Source: JAABRU01 sp041390465 (GTDB taxonomy: Bacteria > Desulfobacterota > Desulfobacteria > Desulfobacterales > Desulfococcaceae). From it: a stretch of DNA of 64,000 bases. A model generated the notes under the pieces. The model was given only the letters and a program-made list of their open reading frames with translations. It was not told the DNA's origin and searched no databases. This document shows, in pieces, positions 42,820-51,336 of the stretch (positions are counted from its first letter, which is position 1; each line of letters opens with the position of its first letter). The stretch covers positions 1 through 64,000 of the forward strand of contig JAWKPW010000003.1 in NCBI GenBank assembly GCA_041390465.1, read 5' to 3'. A program made the position numbers and the translations under genes.

Positions 42820-43965
42820 TTTGACCTTTTTTCTCTCTGTGAAGGAAAAGTGCGGATTCCCTGTCATAATGTGCGGCAAATTCTTCCAGAATCGGATTGT
42901 TTTCAATTTCAGCCAATGTTCTGCCGGATTCCACTTCAACCCCTGCTGTCCGTTCCGGTTTGTGCAAAGCAAAAAAATTAATATCAACATTGGGTTCAGT
43001 CGGATATTCTGCCAGCAGGGAAAGTTCATAACTGAGCAGATAATCATGGGTTGCGATAAATATCTGCATTCCCAAAGCGGCCAGCCGCTTCAGCACATCC
43101 ACAAGCTGCACAATGAGTTTCGGATTGAGATTGGTTTCCGGTTCATCCCAGAAAAGAATGCTGTCTTTGGTAAGAGAACCGTTTCTCAGCAAATAATATA
43201 ACAGAGCAATTTTCCGGTATCCTTCTGCCACAATATGCACATCCATACGGCCTTCAGGAAGATGGAAATAGAACCGCCCGTTTTCCTGCGTAAGAAATTC
43301 TTTCTGTTCTGCATTTTGCCCTGTGATCATTCTTTCCAGATAATCAAGAACTTCCTGAACATCTGTAAGGTTTTCCCGGCGCAAAGGCAGTGCATTCAAA
43401 GCAAGACTGAGATCGTAACAGGTCAAATCATAGGGAAGTTCCCTTTTTTGATACGCGGAGATAAATCCTTCCTGTATGGATAAAAACTCATGTGCAGGAA
43501 TCAGACAGAATGAAGATGACGGACAATTTTTATAATCCAGAAACATTATCTCCATTATATTGAATAAAACATGGTACAGATTTTTCCGGTATTCCTGACA
43601 TTCTGAAATTATAGCTATTTTGCAGATAATTAAATGAAATATTTGAAATATTATTTCCATTTTTTCTGCATCAGATAATCTGCTTCTTCTAATCTAAATA
43701 CATCCTTAAAGTTATCTTCAACCGTCACCGCTATAAATGACATTGTTTGTTTTTGCTGAAATATTCTCTCAAGAAAATCAGGTGAAAAAATTCCTGAACT
43801 GATCGCTTTAAGTAAGGCATAAGATATTTTTAAAACATGGGATTTCCCCGTCCCATTTGCCCCAATCAGCACATTGATTCCCGGACAGAATTCAAAACCG
43901 GCTTTTTCAAAAACCGTAAAATTTTCCAAATGCAAACTGCTTATTTTATTTTGGTATTCAGACAT
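42803..43965 (-). pseudogene. AAA (OLD/AAA_21-like) ATPase, frameshifted
   Basis: The first part (43965-43651) has the ABC-type Walker A GANGTGKSHVLKISYALLKA after ISSLHLENFTVFEKAGFEF. The second part (to 42803) has IPAHEFLSIQEGFISAYQKR, a signature-like HIVAEGYRKIALLYYLLRNG, Walker B SILFWDEPETNLNP and the switch IFIATHDYLLSYEL. The two are joined only by frame changes: near 43655 at an A6 run, and perhaps again near 43540, where NGDNVSG and KLSVIFI are readable in a third frame. The complete protein would be about 385 residues. It has no TOPRIM domain of its own; the nuclease is the next gene. Confidence 0.82.
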
Positions 43966-43998
43966 AATTTATCCCGCCTTAATTCCGGCATTTCCAAA

Positions 43999-44274
43999 TC
44001 AGCATTTTCTGCTGATAAGTCTTTCATATTCATCATGCCGTCCTATCCAGAACCAGATAATATCTGAATCTTTCTCAACAGCAACTGCCCGATAATATAT
44101 GCCAATACGGACTGACCAGAATCTGCCGACTTTTTTGAAATGCAGTGACGGATGAAAAGGATTTTTTTTGAGAAGAATGTAACTCTCATCAGCAGGCTGC
44201 TGAATATCAAATGGCAATTTTTCATAAAAATCCCAAAATTTCGGATTCGCCTTATGTTTCAAAGTGCTGTGCAT
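43999..44274 (-). CDS. RelE/ParE-family toxin
   Basis: A 91-residue toxin of the RelE/ParE fold: KANPKFWDFYEKLPFDIQQP, NPFHPSLHFKKVGRFWSVRI and the C-terminal IIWFWIGRHDEYERLI. It overlaps the antitoxin gene by 16 bases, antitoxin first, the usual order. It is the intact counterpart of the toxin relic at 34069-34489. The pair is inserted between gspE and the ATPase gene. Confidence 0.88.
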   Translation of the reverse strand: MHSTLKHKANPKFWDFYEKLPFDIQQPADESYILLKKNPFHPSLHFKKVGRFWSVRIGIYYRAVAVEKDSDIIWFWIGRHDEYERLISRKC

Positions 44275-44453
44275 CTTCCTTCTTCCAAATCCCGGATAGC
44301 TTCCGCAGCCAGATCATCCAGTCTGCCTGCAAGAACATCCTCTTCAAACTGACGATCCCAGGCATCTGCATCAAATTCTTCAAACCACATCCGAAACATG
44401 GAAAGTTCCTCTCTGGACATTTTGACGACCGCACTTTTAACTTCTTCCAGCAT
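44259..44453 (-). CDS. Antitoxin of the RelE/ParE-like toxin
   Basis: A 64-residue acidic protein. The phrase DADAWDRQFEEDVLAGRLDD then LAAEAIRDLEEGRCTAL is a known small antitoxin C-terminus found directly before toxins of this kind. It lies 65 bp after gspE in the same direction. No DNA-binding domain is obvious in the N-terminus (EEVKSAVVKMSREELSMFRM). Confidence 0.82.
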   Translation of the reverse strand: MLEEVKSAVVKMSREELSMFRMWFEEFDADAWDRQFEEDVLAGRLDDLAAEAIRDLEEGRCTAL

Positions 44454-44517
44454 GACAAATCTCCCTGTTTTACAGCAGAATTCTATAATAAAAAAATAAT
44501 AATATCAAAATATTAAA

Positions 44518-46101
44518 TCAGTTATCCAGCGTCACCCGCAGCACTTCCGGAATGGTGGTCAGTCCCTGCCGCACTTTCCGCCATCCGTCTTCCCGGAGCG
44601 TGACAGCCCCTTTGGAAACAGCCGTTTTCCTGATTTTTTCAGCGCTGGAATTGGCAACAATTTCTTTGCGGATATCCTCATCAACCGGCAGATATTCAAA
44701 AATTGCCATCCGTCCCTTAAATCCGGTATTGCGGCATTCATCACACCCGCTTCCCTGCATGAAAACTGTTTTTGCATATTCTCCGGGATTCAGATTCATG
44801 GCACGGATCAGCCTTGCTTCCGGCTTTGTCTCCTGCTTGCAATGGGGACAGTTGATCCGCACCAGCCTTTGCGCCAGAATGCCCAGAAGTGTGGAACTGA
44901 GCAGAAAATTTTCCACCTGCATATCCAGCAGACGGGTGACAGCACCGGCCGCGTCATTGGTATGGAGCGTGCTGAACAGCAGATGTCCGGTCAGAGCGGA
45001 TTGAACCGCAATCTCCGCAGTTTCCCTGTCCCGGATTTCCCCGACCAGAATAATGTCCGGGTCCTGACGCACAATGGCACGAAGTCCGTTGGCAAAATTG
45101 AGTCCGATCTTCGGGTTCACCTGTATCTGATTGACCCCGCGCAACTGGTATTCCACCGGATCTTCCAGCGTGATGATTTTTTTGTCCGGCGAATTGATTT
45201 TTGCCAAAGTGGTGTAAAGGGTTGAGGTTTTTCCGCTTCCGGTAGGGCCTGTGACCAGAATCATGCCATAGGGCTGGGAAATCAGATGCTCATAGGCATC
45301 CAGCATATCTTCCGGAAAACCAAGCTGCTCCAAATCCAGAATCAGATTTTCCCTGTCCAGAATGCGCATGACCAGACTTTCACCGAAAAGCGTGGGAACC
45401 GTGGAAACCCGGAAATCAATTTCTTTGTCCGCGACCTTGAGCTTGATTCTGCCGTCCTGGGGCAGACGTCTTTCCGCAATATCCAGTTTGGACATGATTT
45501 TGACACGGGAAATGATGGCGGCCTGCAACCGCGCGGGCGGAGATTCCACTTCATTCAAAACCCCGTCAATGCGGTATCTTACCTTGAATTCCTCTTCAAA
45601 AGGCTCAAAATGAATATCACTGGCCCGCTGTTCCACTGCATTTAAAATCAGGCGGTTGACCAGACGGATGATGGGCGCTTCCGAGGCCATGTCAATGAGA
45701 TGATCCACATCCGCATCACCGTCCGCGGAGATTTCATAAATATTTTTCCCGGCCTCTTCAATAATGGTTTCAATGGACTGCCTGCCTGCTCCGTAAAGAC
45801 GCTCAATGGCTTCCAGAATATCTTCCGCTTTTCCCTGACAGACTTCGACTTCCAGATCATAGGCAAAGCGCAGAGCTTCGGCGACCGAATCATCTTCAGG
45901 GCTGGCCATGACAATCCGCAGTGTGCGGCCTTTGAGTTCCAAAGGGACAAAGCGGGATTCCTTCATAAATTTTACAGAAAGATTATCCAGGGCAACCGGC
46001 TCTTTGGGATAATCCTTATATCCAATCTGCGCAATATGCCTTTCTTCTGTCACAGAAGGATCTTCATTTGTCTGACTGTCCGGCATCATTATAAAAAACA
46101 C
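44518..46101 (-). CDS. gspE: Type II secretion ATPase GspE
   Basis: A 527-residue hexameric ATPase that drives pseudopilus assembly. It has an N1 domain, then the GspE core with Walker A GPTGSGKTST at about 285-294, the Asp box ITLEDPVEYQLRGVNQIQVN, Walker B DPDIILVGEIRD, the His box TGHLLFSTLHTNDA and a zinc-binding tetracysteine (CPHC...CDEC). The start may be the internal Met at 46086 (MPDSQTNED). It is the first gene of the broken secretion operon; the next original gene, gspF, is 2.3 kb downstream. Confidence 0.97.
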   Translation of the reverse strand: MFFIMMPDSQTNEDPSVTEERHIAQIGYKDYPKEPVALDNLSVKFMKESRFVPLELKGRTLRIVMASPEDDSVAEALRFAYDLEVEVCQGKAEDILEAIERLYGAGRQSIETIIEEAGKNIYEISADGDADVDHLIDMASEAPIIRLVNRLILNAVEQRASDIHFEPFEEEFKVRYRIDGVLNEVESPPARLQAAIISRVKIMSKLDIAERRLPQDGRIKLKVADKEIDFRVSTVPTLFGESLVMRILDRENLILDLEQLGFPEDMLDAYEHLISQPYGMILVTGPTGSGKTSTLYTTLAKINSPDKKIITLEDPVEYQLRGVNQIQVNPKIGLNFANGLRAIVRQDPDIILVGEIRDRETAEIAVQSALTGHLLFSTLHTNDAAGAVTRLLDMQVENFLLSSTLLGILAQRLVRINCPHCKQETKPEARLIRAMNLNPGEYAKTVFMQGSGCDECRNTGFKGRMAIFEYLPVDEDIRKEIVANSSAEKIRKTAVSKGAVTLREDGWRKVRQGLTTIPEVLRVTLDN

Positions 46102-46336
46102 AGCTCCGCATGATAAATTGCATCCGCGTATGCATCGGATTCACTTGAGATTTTCTCCTCAAAACTTTTAATTATTGAACATATTCAGAAAATCTGTCAA
46201 GGAAAATCTGAAAAGAGATTCTGTGATATAAAATATAATAACACATAATTTAAAATAATTATCAATGGATTCTCATGGATTCGGAAGGAATTTTTTCAGA
46301 GGATTATGCAAAGGCACATCTTGCAGACAAACTGCT

Positions 46337-46888
46337 CTATTCGGTACGGATGTAAAAACGGATGGCATTGAAGGTTCCCTGTCCGATTCCGCCAACCTTT
46401 ACAATGTCTTCCGCATTTCCGAAGGGGCCGTTCTCTTCTCTGTGTTTTACAATTTTCACGGCCAGCACCGGGCCGATTCCCGGCAGCAGAACCAGACGGG
46501 TCAAAGGGGCGGTGTTGATGTTCAGCGGTTCCTGCAATCCGGTTTTCATGGCTTCCTGTTTGTACCCTTCATAGTGCATCATCAGCACTTTCCGGTCTGC
46601 CTCTTTCTGTGCCGGGTCAAGCCAGGATTCCTCCGCAAAAATTCCGATCACATATATCAGTTGTTCATGACTGATATGCCCCTGCGCGTCCCGGTAAGGA
46701 CAGTGACGGATTCGCTTTCCGTTTTTGTCTGTTTCCACAGATGCAAAAGAGGTATCCGGGAGATGCCGGATCACTTCTTCTGTCCATCCCAGGCAGAATC
46801 CGGATTTTTCCTCGCAAAAGAGCAGAAGCAAAGCCACTGTCGTCACCTGCAGCAGTGACCGGAAGCATTTGTGCTGAAAACAATCCAT
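46337..46888 (-). CDS. ComEA-like helix-hairpin-helix exported protein
   Basis: A 183-residue exported protein. It has a signal peptide (SLLQVTTVALLLLFCEEKSG), a region of about 90 residues without known motif (HCPYRDAQGHISHEQLIYVI), and a C-terminal ComEA-type helix-hairpin-helix domain: LNINTAPLTRLVLLPGIGPV then LAVKIVKHREENGPFGNAED. Such domains bind double-stranded DNA without sequence preference. It lies upstream of gspE in the same direction, near a second ComEA-like gene. A role in DNA uptake is possible but unproven. Confidence 0.82.
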   Translation of the reverse strand: MDCFQHKCFRSLLQVTTVALLLLFCEEKSGFCLGWTEEVIRHLPDTSFASVETDKNGKRIRHCPYRDAQGHISHEQLIYVIGIFAEESWLDPAQKEADRKVLMMHYEGYKQEAMKTGLQEPLNINTAPLTRLVLLPGIGPVLAVKIVKHREENGPFGNAEDIVKVGGIGQGTFNAIRFYIRTE

Positions 46889-46912
46889 TTTGATCTCCTG
46901 AAAAAACGATAA

Positions 46913-47036
46913 CGGGTCAGATCGGTTGACAATGTCATCCCTTCCGGGATTCTGATCTGTTTTTTTATAATAATGTCAATCCGTTCGGATTTTTTCCCGC
47001 TTGGAATCAGCGGACAAGTCAACGGATTTGACCCAC
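46913..47036. repeat. Family C miniature element, copy 3 (inverted)
   Basis: Reverse orientation copy with ends GGGTCAGATCGGTTGACAAT and AAGTCAACGGATTTGACCCA. The interior TCATCCCTTCCGGGATTCTG matches the element at 34254-34398. It lies between the two ComEA-like genes. Confidence 0.85.
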
Positions 47037-47067
47037 TGCCGAAAAAACGTTTGGAATTCTGGAGTAT

Positions 47068-47104
47068 CCCCGGGGTGCAAAAACTGTATTTTTGCACCCC
47101 GGGG
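47068..47104. terminator. Very stable 16-bp hairpin
   Basis: CCCCGGGGTGCAAAAA pairs exactly with TTTTTGCACCCCGGGG around CTGTA. It lies 64 bp after the second ComEA-like gene on the minus strand. A decayed relative (AAAATACAATTTTTGCACTC) is at 9118, so it may be a repeat as well as a terminator. Confidence 0.5.
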
Positions 47105-47167
47105 AAAAAACCGGTTTTCCATCCGGAAAAGTTGGCACGGGAAAACCGGAACGCATGACTTCAGGAA

Positions 47168-47629
47168 TTATTTTTTCTTTGTTTCCGGTATGGCAGATTC
47201 CATCCCGGTCTTGACCTTTTTTGCTGCATCAGCAGCCTGCTCTTTGGCAGCTTTGACATCTGCGGCAGGGGACGAAGATTCAATTTCCCCTTTGGTCTTT
47301 TCTGCCGCCTCCTCTGCTTTTTCCTTTACAGATTTTGTCACGGCCTCTTCTGTTTTCGGCAGATCAGTCACAATCCTATCTTTGTTCAGTTCAAATGTGG
47401 CATCACCGATGCCCTTGACCTTTTTCAGATCCTCCGGACTTGCAAACGGGCCGTGTTCCGTGCGGTATTTGACAATTTCCGCTGCTTTTCCGGCCCCGAT
47501 TTTCTCCAAAGTCATCAGTTCCTTTTCTGTGGCTGTGTTGATGTTCACCATGTCCGCTGCCCATGTCATGGTGCAGATTCCCGCGACAAAAGCGCAGATC
47601 ATCAGGCAGGCTGCAAATGCTTTTTTCAT
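47168..47629 (-). CDS. ComEA-like exported protein with Lys/Ala/Glu tail
   Basis: The start at 47629 (MKKAFAACLM) is preferred because GGAGG is eight bases upstream; a nearer ATG at 47635 is too close. A signal peptide ends at TWAAD. One helix-hairpin-helix domain follows (VNINTATEKELMTLEKIGAG, KAAEIVKYRTEHGPFASPED, LKKVKGIGDATFE), then a 75-residue low-complexity helical tail rich in Lys, Ala and Glu. The HhH part is as in ComEA, a periplasmic DNA receptor; the tail is unusual. Two ComEA-like genes in 1.3 kb is a notable pairing. Confidence 0.83.
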   Translation of the reverse strand: MKKAFAACLMICAFVAGICTMTWAADMVNINTATEKELMTLEKIGAGKAAEIVKYRTEHGPFASPEDLKKVKGIGDATFELNKDRIVTDLPKTEEAVTKSVKEKAEEAAEKTKGEIESSSPAADVKAAKEQAADAAKKVKTGMESAIPETKKK

Positions 47630-47690
47630 TGTCATTTCCTCCTTTTTCTGTTTAAAGTAAATGGTTGCAGCAATTTCTCCACTTGGAGAA

Positions 47691-48344
47691 CTATATCATC
47701 GAAAGTATCTGACTGACCAGTTTTTCAATACCGGCCGCCACATCTTTGATACCCGGCCCAAGCATATAGGCCGGGGTGGTGACAATTCTGTTTTTCAGAT
47801 CCGTATGAATCTCATCCACTGTACAGTTGAAATGCTTTGCGCCTGTTTTTTCAATGCCTGCTGCTGTGCCTGCATCCGTGCCGATGGTCACTTCCGGTTT
47901 TTTCGCAGCAAGGGCCTTGGCCACAGTGGCCGGTGCAATGCAGATGGCTCCCACAGGTTTGCCTGCATCTGTCATTTCTCTGAGAATCCTTGCCACTTCC
48001 GGATGCACACTTGCCTCCGGACCTTTGACGGCAAAATCACTCAGGTTTTTGGCCGCTCCAAAACCTCCGGGCAGGATCAGGGCATCCATGTCTTTTGCCT
48101 TCATCTCTTTGAGATTGCGTATTTTCCCTCTGGCAATTCTTGCGGATTCCATCAGCACATTGCGCTTTTCCTTTGTTGCCTCGCCGGTGAGATGGTTGAC
48201 CACCTGATGATCCATATCCGGAGCCATGCAGATGGCTTCCGCTCCGGCCCTGTCCAGAAAAAGCAGTGTCAGCACGGATTCATGAATTTCCGCGCCGTCA
48301 AAAACACCGCATCCGGACAGCAGAACCCCCACTTTTTTTGACAT
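47691..48344 (-). CDS. elbB: ElbB-type DJ-1/PfpI glyoxalase-like protein
   Basis: A 217-residue protein of the class I amidotransferase-like superfamily, ElbB branch: MSKKVGVLLSGCGVFDGAEI and HESVLTLLFLDRAG are the diagnostic start. The nucleophile region is AICIAPATVAKAL with the Cys elbow, and DALILPGGFGAAKNLSDFA supplies the conserved Glu/Gly segment. E. coli ElbB is reported to have glyoxalase-like activity and was linked to isoprenoid synthesis; the true substrate is unsettled. A GGAGGA ribosome site is near 48355. It stands alone. Confidence 0.93.
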   Translation of the reverse strand: MSKKVGVLLSGCGVFDGAEIHESVLTLLFLDRAGAEAICMAPDMDHQVVNHLTGEATKEKRNVLMESARIARGKIRNLKEMKAKDMDALILPGGFGAAKNLSDFAVKGPEASVHPEVARILREMTDAGKPVGAICIAPATVAKALAAKKPEVTIGTDAGTAAGIEKTGAKHFNCTVDEIHTDLKNRIVTTPAYMLGPGIKDVAAGIEKLVSQILSMI

Positions 48345-48617
48345 GATTCATCCTCCTTCTAAATTGGGATTTAATGCTCACTCACGTCTGATGTTACGGG
48401 TTTATGTCCAAAGAAACTGCAATTATCAGCAATTATCCCATTTACTGCGCAGATCGTCAAGAGATTTCTGCGCATCAGAATTTCCTGTATTTCAGTCTCC
48501 AGCCATTCAGGGCTCAGACCGCCGGTCTCAGTTTTCTGTTTCCTGACAGAACTGTTCTGTTTTTCTTAAACCTGTATCAAAAGCCAGGCAGTCAGCAAAC
48601 TGATCTGATGTATAATT
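48345..48617. other. Gap with an IS end fragment
   Basis: CTGATGTTACG at 48388-48398 equals the end of the insertion sequence at 32.9 kb. The rest shows short coding-like scraps on the minus strand (EWLETEIQEILMRR) but no gene can be supported. Confidence 0.4.
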
Positions 48618-48842
48618 TTAAGCGGCTTCAGCCAGCAGATGGCTGTCCGTTGGTATTCTGCTGAGAATCAATTTGTTCAAAGAAAGTTTTCTGCTTGCAT
48701 TGTCAATATCAATACCTGTAAGATTTCCATTTTTATCATAATCAAGCACAACTCCGGGACTGACCTCTCTGCTTTCGGCACTTGAGTTGTCAGATAAATC
48801 AATATACATTGAATCTGTATCAGGATAATAGGCTATTTTCAT
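48618..48842 (-). CDS. DUF2283 family protein
   Basis: A 74-residue protein: MKIAYYPDTDSMYIDLSDNS, then REVSPGVVLDYDKNGNLTGI and DIDNASRKL, the DUF2283 pattern. Members are commonly encoded beside DUF4258 proteins and the pair is suspected to be a toxin-antitoxin module. Here the start overlaps the upstream DUF4258-like gene by four bases. Confidence 0.85.
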   Translation of the reverse strand: MKIAYYPDTDSMYIDLSDNSSAESREVSPGVVLDYDKNGNLTGIDIDNASRKLSLNKLILSRIPTDSHLLAEAA

Positions 48843-49081
48843 GGTTTGAATCCTCTGTCTGGAAAAGCGTTATGTATGGTTATTCTGTCTTCAAGAGTTA
48901 TCACACGGAGAAAACGTCCTTCAAGTTCATCTATGGGAGCCCAGTACCGAAAACGGTTTCCTTCCTGCGACTCAATTTTCACAGGAGCTTCCAGTATCCG
49001 GATACACCACTCCCTGCGCAGATAAGTGCGTTTTCTCAGAACTTCATTCTCAAAATATTCTGTAAACTTGTAGTCTTTCAT
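48839..49081 (-). CDS. DUF4258-like putative toxin partner
   Basis: An 80-residue basic protein. The patterns LRREWCIRILEAPVKIESQE and GRFLRVITLEDRITIHNAFP (a BrnT/RelE-like last strand) fit the DUF4258 or related family that accompanies DUF2283. The stop overlaps the DUF2283 start (ATGA). It is probably one half of a two-gene accessory module; toxic activity is not shown. Confidence 0.72.
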   Translation of the reverse strand: MKDYKFTEYFENEVLRKRTYLRREWCIRILEAPVKIESQEGNRFRYWAPIDELEGRFLRVITLEDRITIHNAFPDRGFKP

Positions 49082-49118
49082 AACATCAGATTGTCAGATT
49101 TTGTTGACATTTTTATTG

Positions 49119-49231
49119 CTGCCTTGGCAACTTAAACACTAACAGCTTGATTTTATTCAAAAAGTCCAAAATTGGGTATTTTCTAAATATTTAATAAAAT
49201 CGGAAGGTTATGTTTTAAGTTGCCAAAGCAG
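49119..49231. repeat. 113-bp inverted-end element (family D)
   Basis: Ends CTGCCTTGGCAACTTAAA and TTTAAGTTGCCAAAGCAG are inverted repeats (17 of 18). The AT-rich interior has no coding capacity. Only one copy is seen in the window. Confidence 0.7.
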
Positions 49232-49363
49232 TATTATAATCACCTGAATTTGCTGAAATCGGTTTCTCCGAAATAAACCCGGAAGATTTTTGCTGACTGT
49301 GTCCGGAATGAAAATGCACAACTGCTTCCAGTTCAGAACAGAGACTCTGAACGGCCATCGGGC

Positions 49364-49386
49364 GTGCCAAACTGAAAGTTTGGCAC
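49364..49386. terminator. Perfect hairpin with plus-strand T run
   Basis: GTGCCAAACT and AGTTTGGCAC pair around GAA and are followed by TGTTTTT on the plus strand. Downstream, CAAACTTTCAGTT (near 49415) can instead pair with AACTGAAAGTTTG in the first hairpin, so two folds exclude each other. It lies beyond the pgi stop and no plus-strand gene feeds it. Confidence 0.45.
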
Positions 49387-49489
49387 TGTTTTTATGAATA
49401 ATTTCAGTTTTTCAAACTTTCAGTTCGGGCTCCGCAGCACTTACTTAATCCCTTTTTTAAAAAGGAGGAAACCGTCCGGCTGCATAACC

Positions 49490-51121
49490 TCACCTGCTGC
49501 TCTTATCTGCAAACAGACTTTCCAGATAAAAGCGGGTGATGGGATCTGTGTTGTCAAAACTGTGCTTTGCATCCTTATTCTTCGCGGCCATTTCCGCACG
49601 CACGCCGTCTGCGAGTATTTTCCCCAGTTCCACACCAAACTGGTCAAAGGGATTGATGCCCCAGACAAATGCCTCAAAAACCGTGCGATGCTCATAAAAA
49701 GCCAGGAGCCGCCCCACATTTTCCGGCGACAAATCTTCCAGCAGAATGGTCGAAGATGGCCGGTTTCCCTCAAAGGATCGGGCAGGGTCTGCCGCATCTG
49801 TTTTGCCCAGAGCCAACGCCATGGGCTGGGACAGGAGATTGGCCCAAAGTTCCTGATGATTGTGCACGCCTTTGGACTCTGATCGGTACTGCGCATATTG
49901 CGGACGGATGACGCCAATAAAATCAATGGGAAAGGGCCTTCCCTGATGCGCGAGCTGGAAAAAGGAATGCTGCGCGTTGGTTCCGGGTTCACCGAAAACA
50001 ATGACACCTGTGGATTCTTCGACCGGCTGGCCTTCGGCTGTGACGGATTTTCCGTTGCTTTCCATATACAACTGCTGCACATGCGGAGCCAGTTTGCAAA
50101 GAGGATCGGCATAGGGGATAATTCCCTGTGCGGGATAGCCAAGAAAATTGTTGTTCCATACACTGATCAGGGCAGCATTCAGGGGAAGGTTTTCCTTTGG
50201 CCGCGCATGAAGCGCGTGCTGATCCATCTCCTCTGCACCTTTGAGAAAACGCTCAAACTGCCCGTATCCCAGAAAAAGACTCAGGGGAACGCCGCCCACT
50301 GCGGAAGTCACGCTGTATCTGCCGCCGATGAAATCGTACATGTGAAAACAGGCCAGCACAGGATTGGCCGGATCATCGCCCGGACTGCCCTTTGCAGTTA
50401 CAGTCACCACATGCTTGGCAGGATCAAGCCCCTTTTCCGCCATGAATGCGTATGCCTGCCGGGTGTTGGCCAAAGTTTCTGCTGTGGTATAGCTTTTGGA
50501 GATGATGATCCACAGTGTGGTTTCCGGATCAATGCGGGAGGCCACTGCTCCGAAATTGTGAATGTCAACATTGGCCAGCCAGTGCATCTCAAGCCCTTTG
50601 TCGGCAAATGCGGAAAGCGCACGGGAAACAAATTCCGTGCCCAGATAGGAACCGCCGATGCCGATTACCACCAGATGGCGGAAAGGCTTTCCAATACAGC
50701 CGCATAGTTCTCCGCGATGTACTTTTTCGGCAAAGTCCCGGATGTTCTGCCGGATTTGGCGCATTTCCGGCATAATATCCTTCCCCTCCGCATATACCGG
50801 CGCATCGGAAAAACTGCGGCAGGCTGTGTGAAGCGCAGCCCGTTTTTCGGTACTGTTTGCCTTTTCGCCCTTCATCATGGCCGAAAAACGGGACATCAGC
50901 CCTCTCTCCCCTGCCAAATCGTGCAAAAGGGACATGACTGTGCTGTCCACACGCTGACGGGAATAATCAAAAAATATACCGCCACCTTTCAATGAAAATT
51001 CTTTGAATCTTTCTTTTTCTCTGATAAGATGTTTCAGATGCTTTTCAGGAAGGGAAAAAGTTTCCGCTCTCTGTTTCAGTTTTTTCCACACGGACATATT
51101 ATGAAATTTGGGAGAAGGCAT
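49490..51121 (-). CDS. pgi: Glucose-6-phosphate isomerase
   Basis: Interconverts glucose-6-P and fructose-6-P. The start at 51121 (MPSPKFHNMSVW) has AAGGA upstream at a good distance and gives 543 residues, the usual length. Visible signatures are VIGIGGSYLGTEFVSRAL, the first PGI signature region ESNGKSVTAEGQPVEESTGV, and NAQHSFFQLAHQGRPFPIDF with the catalytic His. A single gene, divergent from the response regulator at 51337. Confidence 0.97.
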   Translation of the reverse strand: MPSPKFHNMSVWKKLKQRAETFSLPEKHLKHLIREKERFKEFSLKGGGIFFDYSRQRVDSTVMSLLHDLAGERGLMSRFSAMMKGEKANSTEKRAALHTACRSFSDAPVYAEGKDIMPEMRQIRQNIRDFAEKVHRGELCGCIGKPFRHLVVIGIGGSYLGTEFVSRALSAFADKGLEMHWLANVDIHNFGAVASRIDPETTLWIIISKSYTTAETLANTRQAYAFMAEKGLDPAKHVVTVTAKGSPGDDPANPVLACFHMYDFIGGRYSVTSAVGGVPLSLFLGYGQFERFLKGAEEMDQHALHARPKENLPLNAALISVWNNNFLGYPAQGIIPYADPLCKLAPHVQQLYMESNGKSVTAEGQPVEESTGVIVFGEPGTNAQHSFFQLAHQGRPFPIDFIGVIRPQYAQYRSESKGVHNHQELWANLLSQPMALALGKTDAADPARSFEGNRPSSTILLEDLSPENVGRLLAFYEHRTVFEAFVWGINPFDQFGVELGKILADGVRAEMAAKNKDAKHSFDNTDPITRFYLESLFADKSSR

Positions 51122-51336
51122 CAAAAATATTCCTTTGCAGTGAGTGTTTTGCGTAAAAACAGGAAGATGGTATTCAGCATACGGAAAAAAAGAATCCTTG
51201 AGATTTATATCACAGCCCTGTGCCGGGGTCAACCGCAAAGGGAAGGCAGAAAACCTTCCGGATAAGGCATAATTGTTTAAAAATACGGGTCATTCGCCTG
51301 TGATGAAGACATCCATAACGAACAGGAAAAAACCTT

